Assembly: GCF_019443445.1 (NCBI RefSeq)
Contig: NZ_CP080378.1
Span: 1,922,001 to 1,986,000, forward strand
DNA: 64,000 nucleotides
DNA from: Massilia sp. PAMC28688
GTDB taxonomy: Bacteria > Pseudomonadota > Gammaproteobacteria > Burkholderiales > Burkholderiaceae_D
Direction of reading: 5' to 3'
In this document: one piece after another, positions 1-8,350 of the stretch
Position numbering within the stretch: the first letter of the stretch is position 1
Layout of the letters: every line of letters starts with the position of its first letter
Made by a program: the position numbers and the translations under genes
The notes under the pieces: model-generated
What the model saw: only the letters and a program-made list of their open reading frames with translations
What the model was told of the DNA's origin: nothing
Database searches by the model: none

Positions 1-1194
1 GGGGGCAACGGTGCCCCGCGCCGCTTTAAAAGCCGGTATTAGTGATGCCAGCAGCGACACTGCCAGCACCGTCACCACCGCCATGCCCATGCGGTTGAAG
101 TCCAGCTCCACCAGCATGGGTGCCTTGCCTGTGGCAAGGGGCGAGGCATAGGACAGTGCCGCCCGGTTGACGATCCAGGCGACCAGGCTGCTGGTGATCA
201 GGCTTACCACCACGGCCGACATGGCCATCAAAAAGCTTTCCATGACAAACATCAGAAACACACTGCTGCTGCGCATGCCGAGCGCGCGCAGGGTGGCTGT
301 TTCGCGCCGCCGCTCCATGACGTTGATGGACAGGGTGGCGGCAATGATGGCGGCAATGACGCCAAAGACCATGCCGGCCACGCTGTCAAAGGCCATGTCC
401 GATGCGCTGCGCTCGCTGGCATAGGCGGGCGACTGCTCTTGCCAGGTTTTGACCAATACCGGCAGCCCGGCCGCCTGCAGCGCCGCTGCCAGCGAGGCGC
501 GCCGCGTTTCCGTTTCCGCCGTATCCGATAGATAGACCACGATACGTTCCGTCAGTTCCGTGTCCAGCAGCGATTGCGCCATGGCAAACGGCATCAACAG
601 CGGATGGCGGCTGTTTTCGGCCCTCCCGGCCGAGGTATAGACATCGACCACTTCCGCGTCCACGGGAATGGCGCGCGCGTCCAGCGTGGCACCGGTCAGG
701 GTGACAGTGCTGCCATTGCTCAGACCCAGCGATTTGGCTTGCTTGCTGCTCACGGCAATGCCATTGCGGATCGACGGATTGAGCTTGCCCGGCAGACCCT
801 GGACGGGGCCCCGATGGTCCGGCGTCGAGACGATGCCTTCGCCAAAAAACAGCGCGGAGCGGCTGCCGGTGGAAGCAATGCCGGACACGCTCATTTGCGG
901 CACCACCAGCGCCACGCCGCGGCTCGCTTCGACCACGCGGATCACCCGCAGCGCTTCCTCGGGCCGGAACATGGCGCTCCTGGCCGGCGCATCCGGCTCC
1001 GGCGCGCGCAGGATTGCCAGGTGGCCCAGCCGTTCCCCCATGATGCTCTGGAATTCCATGCGCGCGCGGGCGCTGGCAATATGGCCGGCAAACAAGTCGA
1101 GCACGCACAGGCTGGCCGCGATCAGGATCACCGCCAGCATGCTGCGCGAATTGCCCAGCATGAGTGCACGCAGCGCGAGCCGGTGAGGACTCAT
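1..1194 (-). CDS. ABC transporter permease, FtsX/MacB type (3' end beyond window)
   Basis: Reading the minus strand from the ATG at 1194 gives 398 codons without a stop down to base 1, so the C-terminus lies outside the window. An N-terminal membrane segment (SMLAVILIAASLCVLDLF) is followed by a MacB-like extracytoplasmic domain of about 200 residues. A cluster of hydrophobic helices then surrounds the FtsX hallmark ERRRETATLRALG. This is the layout of inner-membrane LolE/MacB/FtsX permeases that couple ATP hydrolysis to extraction or export of a substrate from the periplasmic side. The start codon overlaps the stop of the ATPase gene by four bases (ATGA), so the two are translationally coupled. 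The last visible helix suggests that only a few residues are missing. The substrate is unknown. Confidence 0.85.
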   Translation of the reverse strand, partial: MSPHRLALRALMLGNSRSMLAVILIAASLCVLDLFAGHIASARARMEFQSIMGERLGHLAILRAPEPDAPARSAMFRPEEALRVIRVVEASRGVALVVPQMSVSGIASTGSRSALFFGEGIVSTPDHRGPVQGLPGKLNPSIRNGIAVSSKQAKSLGLSNGSTVTLTGATLDARAIPVDAEVVDVYTSAGRAENSRHPLLMPFAMAQSLLDTELTERIVVYLSDTAETETRRASLAAALQAAGLPVLVKTWQEQSPAYASERSASDMAFDSVAGMVFGVIAAIIAATLSINVMERRRETATLRALGMRSSSVFLMFVMESFLMAMSAVVVSLITSSLVAWIVNRAALSYASPLATGKAPMLVELDFNRMGMAVVTVLAVSLLASLIPAFKAARGTVAP

Positions 1195-1964
1195 GGCTGG
1201 ACCTGCAAGGGCCGGCGCGAACCTGGCGTGCTTTGCAGGCGCCCGTCGGCCAGCTGCAGGGTGCGCGTAACGCGGCTGAGCTGGCGCTGGTCGCGCGTGG
1301 AGATCAGGAAGGTGGTGCCGCAGGCGGCTTGCTGCTCCGCAAACAGGTCCATGATCATGCGGGTGCAGCAACTGTCCTGGCGCGACGTGGGTTCGTCGGC
1401 AATGACCAGGCGCGGCTGATTGATGAGGGCGCGCGCAATCGCCACGCGCTGGCACTGGCCGGGATCGAGGCGCGGCGGGTAGTAGGCGGCCTGGGGCGCG
1501 AGGCCCACGGCCGCCAGCAAGGTGTCGGCCCGGGCCTGGGCGGCAGCCAGCTCGGATTCGCCCAGCTGGGCGCGCAGCAGCATGGGCAGCAACACGTTTT
1601 CGCGCGCGGTGAGCACGGGAATCAGGCTAAAGGATTGGAACACGAAGCCCAGCATGTCGTTGCGCAAGTCGGCGCGCGCCTGTTCCGACAGCTTGGACAC
1701 CAGCAGCCCGGCCAGCACCACGCTGCCCTCGGTGGCCGCTTCCAGCATGCCCACAATATGCAGCAAGGAAGTCTTGCCGCTGCCGCCCGGACCGCAGATG
1801 GCAATGATTTCGCCCCGGGTGATGTCGAGTTCAATGTCGTGCAAGGCGTACGTATTGCCGCCGTACACCTTGCGCACCCCCGACAGACTCACCAGCTCTG
1901 CCGACGGCCTGATTTGCAGGGCTTGCTTACTGCCGTGCGCTAACTCCTTGGTCTCCATGGCCAC
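1191..1964 (-). CDS. ABC transporter ATP-binding protein, LolD/MacB type, with degenerate motifs
   Basis: The 257-residue protein matches the LolD/MacB ATPase family in length and order. Walker A is GPGGSGKTS, the Q-loop region is FVFQSFSLIP, and Walker B is LVIADEPTS. Several normally invariant positions differ. The signature reads LDPGQ instead of LSGGQ/E, the D-loop reads SRQD, and the switch region reads STRD where the family has THD, so the H-loop histidine is an arginine. The lysine and threonine of Walker A and the Walker B D-E pair are kept. It should be the cytoplasmic partner of the permease that follows with a 4-bp overlap. Catalysis may be impaired or may rely on another subunit. 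The start is the ATG at 1964, behind a purine-rich GGGGGCGGTGG; a second ATG lies at 1958. Confidence 0.85.
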   Translation of the reverse strand: MAMETKELAHGSKQALQIRPSAELVSLSGVRKVYGGNTYALHDIELDITRGEIIAICGPGGSGKTSLLHIVGMLEAATEGSVVLAGLLVSKLSEQARADLRNDMLGFVFQSFSLIPVLTARENVLLPMLLRAQLGESELAAAQARADTLLAAVGLAPQAAYYPPRLDPGQCQRVAIARALINQPRLVIADEPTSRQDSCCTRMIMDLFAEQQAACGTTFLISTRDQRQLSRVTRTLQLADGRLQSTPGSRRPLQVQP

Positions 1965-2042
1965 CGCCCCCGTGCGTTTAAACAGTTGCCAGTAGACACT
2001 GTTTTGCCTTGGAGCTCGTTGCGATTGCTCAGGACGGCTGGA

Positions 2043-2519
2043 TCAGACGGCAATACGTGTTTCGAATTTGCTACGGAAGGTGGAAAAGTATGCTTTGACG
2101 TTGCGCACGTTCTTGTGGGTGGCGAACAGGCGATGGGCCAGTGCATGGTAGGCCGGCATGTCTGCCACTTGCACCACCAGAACAAAGTCCGGGCCCGGCG
2201 CCACCCGGTAGCACTGCAGCACGGCCGCCTCGCCCGCCACATGCTGCTCGAATTCGCTCATCCGCTCGGCTGCCTGCACGTCGAGCGTGATCTCGACGAT
2301 GGCCGTCAGGCGCGCGCCCACCTTGTCCGGATCGACAATCGCCACCTGGCGCTGGATGACTTGCTGCTCGGTAAGCTGCTTGACCCGGCGCAGGCAGGTG
2401 GGCGGGGAAATATGGACCAGTTCCGCCAACTCTGCATTGGTATGCGACGCGTCAATTTGCATGGCATTGAGGATGCGACGATCAAGATCGTCAAGCACGG
2501 GCTGGCCACTATCCTGCAT
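2043..2519 (-). CDS. Lrp/AsnC family transcriptional regulator
   Basis: This 158-residue protein has the usual Lrp/AsnC length. The N-terminal winged helix-turn-helix (LDDLDRRILNAMQIDASHTN through SPPTCLRRVKQL) is followed by a RAM/AsnC ligand-binding domain containing GPDFVLVVQVADM. Such proteins form octamers or hexadecamers that wrap AT-rich DNA and respond to amino acids. It is transcribed away from glmS. The intergenic DNA between the two starts carries several ATGAAAT/ATTTCAT half-sites, which suggests autoregulation and possibly control of glmS. The effector cannot be read from the sequence. Confidence 0.9.
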   Translation of the reverse strand: MQDSGQPVLDDLDRRILNAMQIDASHTNAELAELVHISPPTCLRRVKQLTEQQVIQRQVAIVDPDKVGARLTAIVEITLDVQAAERMSEFEQHVAGEAAVLQCYRVAPGPDFVLVVQVADMPAYHALAHRLFATHKNVRNVKAYFSTFRSKFETRIAV

Positions 2520-2552
2520 AAACGCACCTTTAGCAAAATTATATCGGTGTAA

Positions 2553-2628
2553 ATGAAATATTATTTCATGATTAAATCATGATGAAATAATATACCAAAA
2601 ATAGGCTCCGTTCGACAGCATATTTCAT
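2553..2628. promoter_or_regulatory. AT-rich palindromic half-site array (probable Lrp-type operator)
   Basis: Between the divergent Lrp-type gene and glmS lies a perfect 12-bp inverted repeat, ATATTATTTCAT (2558-2569) and ATGAAATAATAT (2582-2593). A second palindrome, ATGATTAAATCAT (2568-2580), sits inside it. ATGAAAT or ATTTCAT occurs four times in alternating orientation, at 2553, 2563, 2582 and 2622. In an otherwise GC-rich window this is a strong candidate binding site for the adjacent regulator and may overlap promoters for both genes. Binding itself is inferred. Confidence 0.6.
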
Positions 2629-2680
2629 TGCATATTGGATACTATCCATGCATTCCATTTATTCATGAACGAGGTTCAAC

Positions 2681-4510
2681 ATGTGCGGTATCGTCGGAGC
2701 AGTAGCGCAGCGCAATATCACCCCCATCCTGATTGAAGGCTTGAAGCGCCTGGAGTACCGCGGCTATGACTCGTGCGGCGTGGCGCTGCACGTCGACGGC
2801 AAGCTGCAGCGTTCGCGCAGCACCTCGCGCGTGGCCGAGCTGGAAAGCCAGATTCAGGGCGAAGGCTTGCAGGGATTCACCGGTATTGCCCACACCCGTT
2901 GGGCCACCCACGGCGCGCCGGCGTCGCACAATGCGCACCCGCACTTCTCGCCAACCGAAGAGAACGCCCGCATCGCCCTCGTCCACAACGGCATCATCGA
3001 AAACCACGACGAACTGCGCGCCGAACTGACCGGCCTTGGCTATGTGTTCCAGAGCCAGACCGACACCGAAGTGATCGCCCACCTGGTGGACCACATGTAC
3101 ACCGGCGACCTGTTCGAAACCGTCAAGCTGGCCGTCAAGCGCCTGCACGGCGCCTACGCCATTGCCGTATTCAGCCGCGAAGAGCCGCACCGCGTGGTAG
3201 CTGCGCGCCAGGGTTCGCCACTGATCGTGGGCTTGGGCAAGGGTGAAAACTTCGTTGCCTCCGACGCCATGGCGCTGGCCGGCACGACCGACCAGATTAT
3301 TTACCTGGAAGAAGGCGACGTGGTCGACCTGCAGCTGGCCAAGATCTGGGTGGTTGACGCTGATGGCCGTCCGGTCGAGCGCGAAATCAAGACCGTCCAC
3401 GCCCACACCGGCGCGGCCGAGCTGGGTCCATACCGCCACTACATGCAGAAAGAAATTTTCGAGCAGCCACGCGTGATCGGCGACACGCTCGAAGGCGTGA
3501 CCGGCATTACCCCTGACCTGTTCGGCGACAACGCTGCCGAAGTATTCAAGAAAATCGACCGGGTACTGATCCTGGCCTGCGGCACCAGCTACTACGCCGG
3601 CCTGACGGCCAAGTACTGGATCGAGTCCGTGGCCAAGGTGCCAGTCGCTGTGGAAATTGCCAGCGAATACCGCTACCGCGACAGCGTACCCTGCCCGACC
3701 ACCCTGGTTGTCACCATCACCCAAAGTGGCGAGACGGCTGACACCCTTGCTGCGCTCAAGCATGCGCGCGCCATGGGCATGGAACACACCCTGACCATCT
3801 GCAACGTCTCGACCAGCGCCATGGTGCGCGAGTGCTCGCTGGCCTACATCACCCGTGCCGGTGTGGAAGTGGGCGTGGCCTCGACCAAGGCGTTCACCAC
3901 CCAGCTCGCCGCCCTGTTCTTGCTCACGCTCACGTTGGCCAAGGTGAATGGCCACCTCAATGAAGAGCAGGAAACGACCTATCTCAAGGAAATGCGCCAC
4001 CTGCCGGTCGCCATTGCCGCCGTGCTGGCGCTGGAGCCGCAGATCATTGCCTGGGCCGACGATTTCGCACGCAAGGACAATGCCTTGTTCCTCGGCCGCG
4101 GAATTCACTACCCGATCGCCCTGGAAGGCGCGCTCAAGCTCAAGGAAATTTCTTACATCCACGCTGAAGCCTATCCAGCAGGTGAACTCAAGCACGGCCC
4201 GCTGGCGCTGGTGACCGATGAAATGCCGGTGGTCACGATCGCTCCGAACGATGCGCTGCTGGAAAAGCTGAAATCGAACATGCAGGAAGTGCGCGCCCGC
4301 GGCGGCCAGCTGTACGTGTTTGCCGACGTCGACTCGCGCATCACGTCGGGCGATGGCCTGCACGTGATCCGCCTGCCGGAACACTACGGCTTGCTGTCAC
4401 CGATCCTGCACGTGGCCGCGCTGCAGTTGCTGGCGTATCACACCGCGCTGGCCAAGGGTACCGACGTGGACAAGCCGCGAAATCTGGCCAAGTCGGTGAC
4501 GGTCGAGTAA
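2681..4510 (+). CDS. glmS: Glutamine--fructose-6-phosphate aminotransferase (isomerizing)
   Basis: GlmS makes glucosamine-6-phosphate from fructose-6-phosphate and glutamine, the first committed step toward UDP-GlcNAc for peptidoglycan and LPS. The 609-residue protein starts [10 protein letters not shown], so Cys2 becomes the N-terminal nucleophile of the class II amidotransferase domain after Met removal. The glutaminase motifs HTRWATHG and HNGIIEN follow. Two SIS sugar-isomerase domains follow ([19 protein letters not shown]), and the protein ends in the family-typical [13 protein letters not shown] tail. Length and motifs are complete. It is monocistronic here, and its 3' end, the usual Tn7 attachment region in bacteria, is followed by accessory DNA rather than an obvious core gene. 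Confidence 0.98.
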   Translation: MCGIVGAVAQRNITPILIEGLKRLEYRGYDSCGVALHVDGKLQRSRSTSRVAELESQIQGEGLQGFTGIAHTRWATHGAPASHNAHPHFSPTEENARIALVHNGIIENHDELRAELTGLGYVFQSQTDTEVIAHLVDHMYTGDLFETVKLAVKRLHGAYAIAVFSREEPHRVVAARQGSPLIVGLGKGENFVASDAMALAGTTDQIIYLEEGDVVDLQLAKIWVVDADGRPVEREIKTVHAHTGAAELGPYRHYMQKEIFEQPRVIGDTLEGVTGITPDLFGDNAAEVFKKIDRVLILACGTSYYAGLTAKYWIESVAKVPVAVEIASEYRYRDSVPCPTTLVVTITQSGETADTLAALKHARAMGMEHTLTICNVSTSAMVRECSLAYITRAGVEVGVASTKAFTTQLAALFLLTLTLAKVNGHLNEEQETTYLKEMRHLPVAIAAVLALEPQIIAWADDFARKDNALFLGRGIHYPIALEGALKLKEISYIHAEAYPAGELKHGPLALVTDEMPVVTIAPNDALLEKLKSNMQEVRARGGQLYVFADVDSRITSGDGLHVIRLPEHYGLLSPILHVAALQLLAYHTALAKGTDVDKPRNLAKSVTVE

Positions 4511-4701
4511 CGGCTCTGGCACGCTGTTTTGCCGAGAAAGAACAATGTCGGTCGGGCCAGAATAAAAGTCAGTCGGCGGAACGGGGCCCAAGGGCAACTC
4601 GACTTCTGGCCAGGTCGCGCGAGCTCAGGTAGCGTGGGACGCCGCAGCCGACCGGCGCGTATCGGCAAGCGGCCAATCGCAGATCTAAGTAGAGGTCTCA
4701 A

Positions 4702-5166
4702 ATGACGATCGCATCCAGATTGATGGTGCTTTGCGTTCTTGCGCCATTAATTGGGCAGGCCGATTCGCTTACCTTGGCAACGAACGTACGAATTGAGCCC
4801 GTTACCAAATTCACCGTTAGGGAACTGTGGAGCGCTACGACGCCCACACAGGTGGATTTTGGCGAGGTTCTTGCCGTTTATAGAATGATCGATGTAGAGC
4901 GGCCCATTTATTATGGTCAGTGGCGCCAATGTGGTCTAGTTATGGTAGGTAGTCGGGATCTCGGAATGAGCACTGTTGCATTTCGTATCTGGATCAAACG
5001 AGCGTGCATTTTAAAGTTGGGCAAGCCACAAAAACTAGCAACTGGCCATGAGGTCCGACTTGATCTCTTAGCCGACCCTCCAGTATCAGTATCACTTCGT
5101 GTAACGAAGCAACTTGTCGTTACCGCAGGCAGGGCTAGAATCGGGCAGATCCGAAGCGACCAATAG
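4702..5166 (+). CDS. Secreted or periplasmic protein of unknown function
   Basis: The 154-residue protein begins with a convincing signal peptide (MTIASRLMVLCVLAPLIGQADS). The mature part is predicted mostly beta, with two cysteines (in QCGLVMVG and RACILKLG) that could form a disulfide in the periplasm. I recognise no family. It is the first gene behind glmS and about 720 bp upstream of the PAAR/Tae4 cassette, in DNA that looks less GC-rich than the core genes. The upstream AAGTAGAGGTCTCAA gives a plausible AGAGG ribosome site. A role related to the toxin cassette is possible but unsupported. Confidence 0.55.
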   Translation: MTIASRLMVLCVLAPLIGQADSLTLATNVRIEPVTKFTVRELWSATTPTQVDFGEVLAVYRMIDVERPIYYGQWRQCGLVMVGSRDLGMSTVAFRIWIKRACILKLGKPQKLATGHEVRLDLLADPPVSVSLRVTKQLVVTAGRARIGQIRSDQ

Positions 5167-5886
5167 CCGCTAGCGATCTAGATTGGAAACTGCGTTCAAT
5201 TAATCATTGAACGTCTGCTTCGGGCCTAGGCTGTATAGAAACGAAGGCGGCGGCTGGAGCTTTGCGATTACGACCTTCCAAGGCTGTACGCGGTTTCCTC
5301 GGGCTTGGGAATGATATAGAGACGTCTGAGAAGACCCAATTCGGACGTTCTTCCACAGCCTGGCCGAATCTCGGCCGTTCGGCACAGATTAGCAGATTGC
5401 CGAAGTGGAAAAGCCGCCAGTGTCCTGACCGACAGCTCCCGATTCAAGCGGACTAGGTAGTACCTTGGCACGCTCTATCCAGGTGGCGCACCTGTTCCGC
5501 AAACATGCAAGGGCACCCGACCGTCTCGACAGGCCCCTCCCGCCCCAAACCCGACGTCAAGCCGGCTGAAAAATGGAGCCTGACCGCCTCGATGTCTCCC
5601 TCAGCTCGGTTTCCCACAACAGGACTGCTTTCTCCCGAGGAAGCGCTTCCGCCGGAGTTCTCCAAATAGGGCTGCCGCACTCGAGCGAGAGGCGTTGGGC
5701 TGAAATTTTGGCGCACCTAAGATCGAGATAATTGCCTCAACCCGTCCGTACGAGGCCCAATGTCGCATACATTGCCTAGCGGAAATCAAGCAGTTAGAAA
5801 TTTTTTTTTATCGTCCTGATGAAAGTCAAATACTAGTAAGAACGGTCAATATAAAATTAAATATTTGTTAATAATGGGGTTGGGTT
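5167..5886. other. 720-bp non-coding stretch in the glmS island
   Basis: No open frame here has convincing coding character on either strand. The stretch includes a segment (5363-5410) that resembles one at 55889-55936. It ends in a strongly AT-rich leader (about 5800-5885) directly upstream of the PAAR gene, which probably carries that operon's promoter. The remainder may be decayed mobile DNA. Confidence 0.5.
5363..5410. repeat. Dispersed intergenic repeat, copy 1
   Basis: This segment contains CTCGGCCGTTCG, then AGCAGATT, then CGAAGTGGAA. The same blocks in the same order and spacing occur at 55889-55936. About three quarters of positions agree by eye. Both copies lie in non-coding accessory DNA. 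Confidence 0.4.
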
Positions 5887-6477
5887 ATGCCAGAGATCAT
5901 CCGACAGGGCGACCCCACTTCCCATGGGGGCGAGGTCCTTGAAGGGTCAATGACGGATATCTGTCATGGAAAGCCGATTGCATACATGGGGCACAAAGTC
6001 AGCTGCCCGCAGTGCAAGGGGACCTTTCCGATCATCGAGGGAGTGCTCACGACGACGTTCTATGGAAGGGGAGTGGCTCTGGCAGGGATGAAGACCGCCT
6101 GCGGAGCCGCGCTCATCGCGACCCAGTTCACCGATACAGTGGAATGGACCACCGGCGTCACCGAATCAACGACAGCGTCTGCGATACCAGCAGCCCGCCC
6201 GTCGGTCGGTGCACCCGCGCAGCGCAGCGAGACCAAGGCTGCGCGGCCGGAAGCTGCTAAAACAGCTACTGAAGAGGGAGGTGATGCTTATGACGAGCAG
6301 CCGGCCCTTCCCCGCTTGGTAGCAGAAGGCATCCCATATCTGATCGTGACCGCATCAGGAATGCATCTCTCCGGCCTTACGGACGTAAGCGGCAAGTTGC
6401 CTCGCATCCCAACGGATGGCGAGGAGGAATATGAAGTCTTCTGGGGCGATGAAGCACTCGCCCGCATGGAGGGATGA
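5887..6477 (+). CDS. PAAR-domain protein with C-terminal extension (T6SS spike tip)
   Basis: Residues 1-90 form a PAAR-type repeat domain: RQGDPTSHGGEVLEGS, then KPIAYMGHKVSCPQCKGTFP and GRGVALAGMKTACGAALIA, with the regularly placed Gly, His and Cys of zinc-binding PAAR tips. A low-complexity Ala/Pro/Glu linker (about 100-140) leads to a C-terminal beta-rich piece (YLIVTASGMHLSGLTDVSG ... EEYEVFWGDEAL). This resembles the small sandwich found behind many PAAR domains that carry or dock cargo. PAAR proteins cap VgrG on the type VI secretion spike. The gene overlaps the downstream Tae4-like gene by ATGA, so the pair is translationally coupled. No VgrG or structural T6SS gene is in this window, so the machine must be encoded elsewhere. 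Confidence 0.9.
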   Translation: MPEIIRQGDPTSHGGEVLEGSMTDICHGKPIAYMGHKVSCPQCKGTFPIIEGVLTTTFYGRGVALAGMKTACGAALIATQFTDTVEWTTGVTESTTASAIPAARPSVGAPAQRSETKAARPEAAKTATEEGGDAYDEQPALPRLVAEGIPYLIVTASGMHLSGLTDVSGKLPRIPTDGEEEYEVFWGDEALARMEG

Positions 6478-7052
6478 CCGTGCCACAGGTTAAGCAGCAG
6501 GCCAAGGTAAGGACGAACACGACGAAAGACTCACTGTGCAAATTAGACGCGTCCGTCATCACGTTCAGCGCCTTGTGGTCAGCCTACAAAACAGGCAATC
6601 CTTGTGACGCAAAAAATGAGAACCGCGGCATTCTATTCGCAAACCAGTGCGCCATCCGAGTGAGCTATGCTCTCAAAAAGGTTGGGGTCACGTTCAAATC
6701 GTACCCGACTAAACGCAAGTGCTGGATTCACCCCGATGCAGATCATATTCTGGCCGCGGCCGAGTTGGCGAACTGGTTGGAGAAGCAACCGTTCCTTGGT
6801 TGCAGGCGAGCCGAGGACATAACCGGCGAAAATTGGCGTGATCAGGTTGTGGGCAGAACGGGTATTATCTGCTTCGAAGATTATTACTCAGCTTCAGCGG
6901 GTTCCGGAGGCGACCATATCGACTTGTGGAATGGCAGCCGGATGACCGACCTTTCTTCAGGTCTTCGTACGAGGTTTAGAATTGTTATTCCATGGAATAT
7001 CTGGTCCGATTTCGGCAAGTCCAGAAAAATCCGCTTTTTTCCTATAGCGTAA
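6474..7052 (+). CDS. Type VI secretion amidase effector, Tae4-like
   Basis: The 192-residue protein carries the core of the Tae4 peptidoglycan amidase family. NQCAIRVSYAL has the nucleophilic cysteine at about residue 59, and GDHIDLWNG has the catalytic histidine at about 148 with a nearby aspartate. Tae4 enzymes are NlpC/P60-like and cleave the gamma-D-glutamyl-mDAP bond of peptidoglycan in competing Gram-negative cells. There is no signal peptide, as expected for cargo loaded in the cytoplasm. The start overlaps the PAAR stop (ATGA), which suggests delivery on that PAAR tip. The stop shares one base with the start of a small membrane protein (TAATG). Base composition is lower in GC than core genes, suggesting transfer. 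Confidence 0.85.
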   Translation: MTVPQVKQQAKVRTNTTKDSLCKLDASVITFSALWSAYKTGNPCDAKNENRGILFANQCAIRVSYALKKVGVTFKSYPTKRKCWIHPDADHILAAAELANWLEKQPFLGCRRAEDITGENWRDQVVGRTGIICFEDYYSASAGSGGDHIDLWNGSRMTDLSSGLRTRFRIVIPWNIWSDFGKSRKIRFFPIA

Positions 7053-7276
7053 TGAAAAGCATCCTCTACGCATTTTTCGCGCTGATCGTCACGACCTTCG
7101 CTTTCTTCGGAGGGCTATGGTTATGGGCAGGCACCTTCGTTGAGCACGGCGATAGCTATTGGGATCGGACAGCAGGCGCCGCAGATACTTTTTTCGGCTG
7201 CTGGATTGCCATTTCCCTTATTGCGGCCATCGTTGGCGGATGGCTTGGTCGCAAGCACGATCGCCGCAGAGCGTGA
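7052..7276 (+). CDS. Small two-helix membrane protein, candidate immunity partner
   Basis: The ATG at 7052 shares its A with the stop of the Tae4-like gene. The 74-residue product has two hydrophobic helices (ILYAFFALIVTTFAFFGGLW and FFGCWIAISLIAAIVGGWLG) joined by a polar loop, and a basic tail (RKHDRRRA). The loop is probably periplasmic by the positive-inside rule. Tight coupling behind a T6SS toxin is where an immunity gene belongs. However, known Tai4 immunity proteins are soluble periplasmic proteins, so an immunity role is only inferred. An upstream in-frame start at 6992 would overlap the toxin gene and is less likely. Confidence 0.65.
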   Translation: MKSILYAFFALIVTTFAFFGGLWLWAGTFVEHGDSYWDRTAGAADTFFGCWIAISLIAAIVGGWLGRKHDRRRA

Positions 7277-7417
7277 CGGCGCGACCTTGCTATGCCCCAG
7301 CGCTTATCAAAAAAAACTGACGTTTCGCTGGCCTAAAAATTCAGGTGAGCGCGGCCGATATAGGGCTTTAAACATTCGCGTTTCATTTGTGAAGCTCAAC
7401 TGCCGGCGCCGGGGCGG

Positions 7418-7469
7418 TTATTTCCTGAACGACTGGCCGGTGACGGCTGTCTCCAGCTGCTCCTGCGCG
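7418..7469 (-). pseudogene. 3' end of an IS-interrupted Toprim primase gene
   Basis: On the minus strand this fragment reads on from the other side of the IS element. After one copy of the target duplication is removed, TDWNDYAQ (right of the IS) continues in frame as EQLETAVTGQSFRK and stops at 7418. It is therefore the authentic C-terminus of the gene whose body lies at 10120-10445. Confidence 0.65.
7462..7469. repeat. Target-site duplication, left copy
   Basis: CCTGCGCG directly abuts the left inverted repeat and is repeated exactly at 10120-10127. Eight base pairs fits the 4-8 bp duplications made by IS21-family elements. Confidence 0.8.
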
Positions 7470-7521
7470 CCCCGTTGGCCAGGTTAAATTCCCCCACCTT
7501 TGGCCAGGTCAAACTCCCCCA
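7470..7521. repeat. IS21 left terminal inverted repeat with two binding-site motifs
   Basis: The end begins CCCCGTTGGCCAGG. It contains the motif GGCCAGGTNAAANTCCCCCA twice, at about 25-bp spacing, matching the complement of the right end. Confidence 0.85.
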
Positions 7522-7567
7522 GGCAGGACAGTCCGGATTGTAGTCCATGTTCCTGCCGGCAGCTTTG

Positions 7568-8350
7568 TCAGTCCTGCTTAACGTCGGCAGACGTCAAGCG
7601 CGTCAGCCGTGACGCTGCCTCCTTCAGCCGGTAGCTTTTCCCCTCGAACTCAAGGATGTGCGCCCGATGCATGAGCCGGTCAAGGATGGTGGTGGCCATG
7701 GTGTTGTCGCCGAGGTACTTGCCCCAGTCCTGCACGACCCGGTTGGAGGTGACCACGATGCTGCGCTTGAGCTTGTAGCGCTGGTGCACCAGCGTCTGTA
7801 GCAGCTCGCCGGCCTTGTCGCTGATGCGGCGCGCGAGGAACAGATCGTCCAGCACCAGCAGGTCGGCGTCTACCAGGGTGCGTAACTGCTGCCGCTGCTC
7901 GTCCTCGCTCCCGAGCGCATAGGCCGCGAACGCGCCATCGGCCTCCAGGTAGCGCACGTTGTGCCCTTGCAGCGTTCCCTGGTAGGCCACGGCCTTGGCG
8001 ATGTGGCTCTTGCCCGTGCCCGGTCGGCCGATGATTAGCGCGTTCTGCCCCTCGGCGACGAACTTGAGGGTGTGCAGATCGAAGCACGCAGCCCTTGGCA
8101 CCTTGGGGTTGAAGCGCCAGTCGAAGTCAGCCAGCGACATGCGCTCATCGAGCCCGCTCTGCTTGTAACGCCGCTCCATCAGGTGCGAGCGGCGCCGGTC
8201 AAGTTCGTCCTGCAAGATCAGCGCGAAGGTGTCGAGGAAGGGCTCCTGGGTAGCCTGTGCCTGCAGGATGCGGGTGTCAAGCGTGGCGCGGATGCCGGAC
8301 AGGCGCAGCTCGCGCAGGGCGCGTTCGATTTCGTTCATGCTCATGCTCAT
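7568..8350 (-). CDS. istB: IS21 helper ATPase IstB
   Basis: The 260-residue AAA+ protein is related to DnaA/DnaC. It assembles on target DNA and activates the IstA transposase. Walker A is GRPGTGKSHIAKAVA, Walker B is DLLVLDDLFLA, and sensor I is SIVVTSNR, all as expected for IstB. Its start overlaps the istA stop by four bases (ATGA), the usual translational coupling. Length is normal and no lesion is visible. Confidence 0.95.
   Translation of the reverse strand: MSMSMNEIERALRELRLSGIRATLDTRILQAQATQEPFLDTFALILQDELDRRRSHLMERRYKQSGLDERMSLADFDWRFNPKVPRAACFDLHTLKFVAEGQNALIIGRPGTGKSHIAKAVAYQGTLQGHNVRYLEADGAFAAYALGSEDEQRQQLRTLVDADLLVLDDLFLARRISDKAGELLQTLVHQRYKLKRSIVVTSNRVVQDWGKYLGDNTMATTILDRLMHRAHILEFEGKSYRLKEAASRLTRLTSADVKQD

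Noticed and set aside
386..1108. 240-codon minus-strand frame over the ABC permease
   Set aside because: Out of frame with the clear FtsX-type permease that reads through the same region.
2663..4384. 573-codon open frame antisense to glmS
   Set aside because: It mirrors the strong codon bias of glmS, is rich in His/Gln/Gly with no domain, and glmS is unmistakable.
4511..4701. Tn7 end or attachment insertion directly behind glmS
   Set aside because: No Tn7-like terminal repeat or transposition gene is visible, despite the suggestive location.
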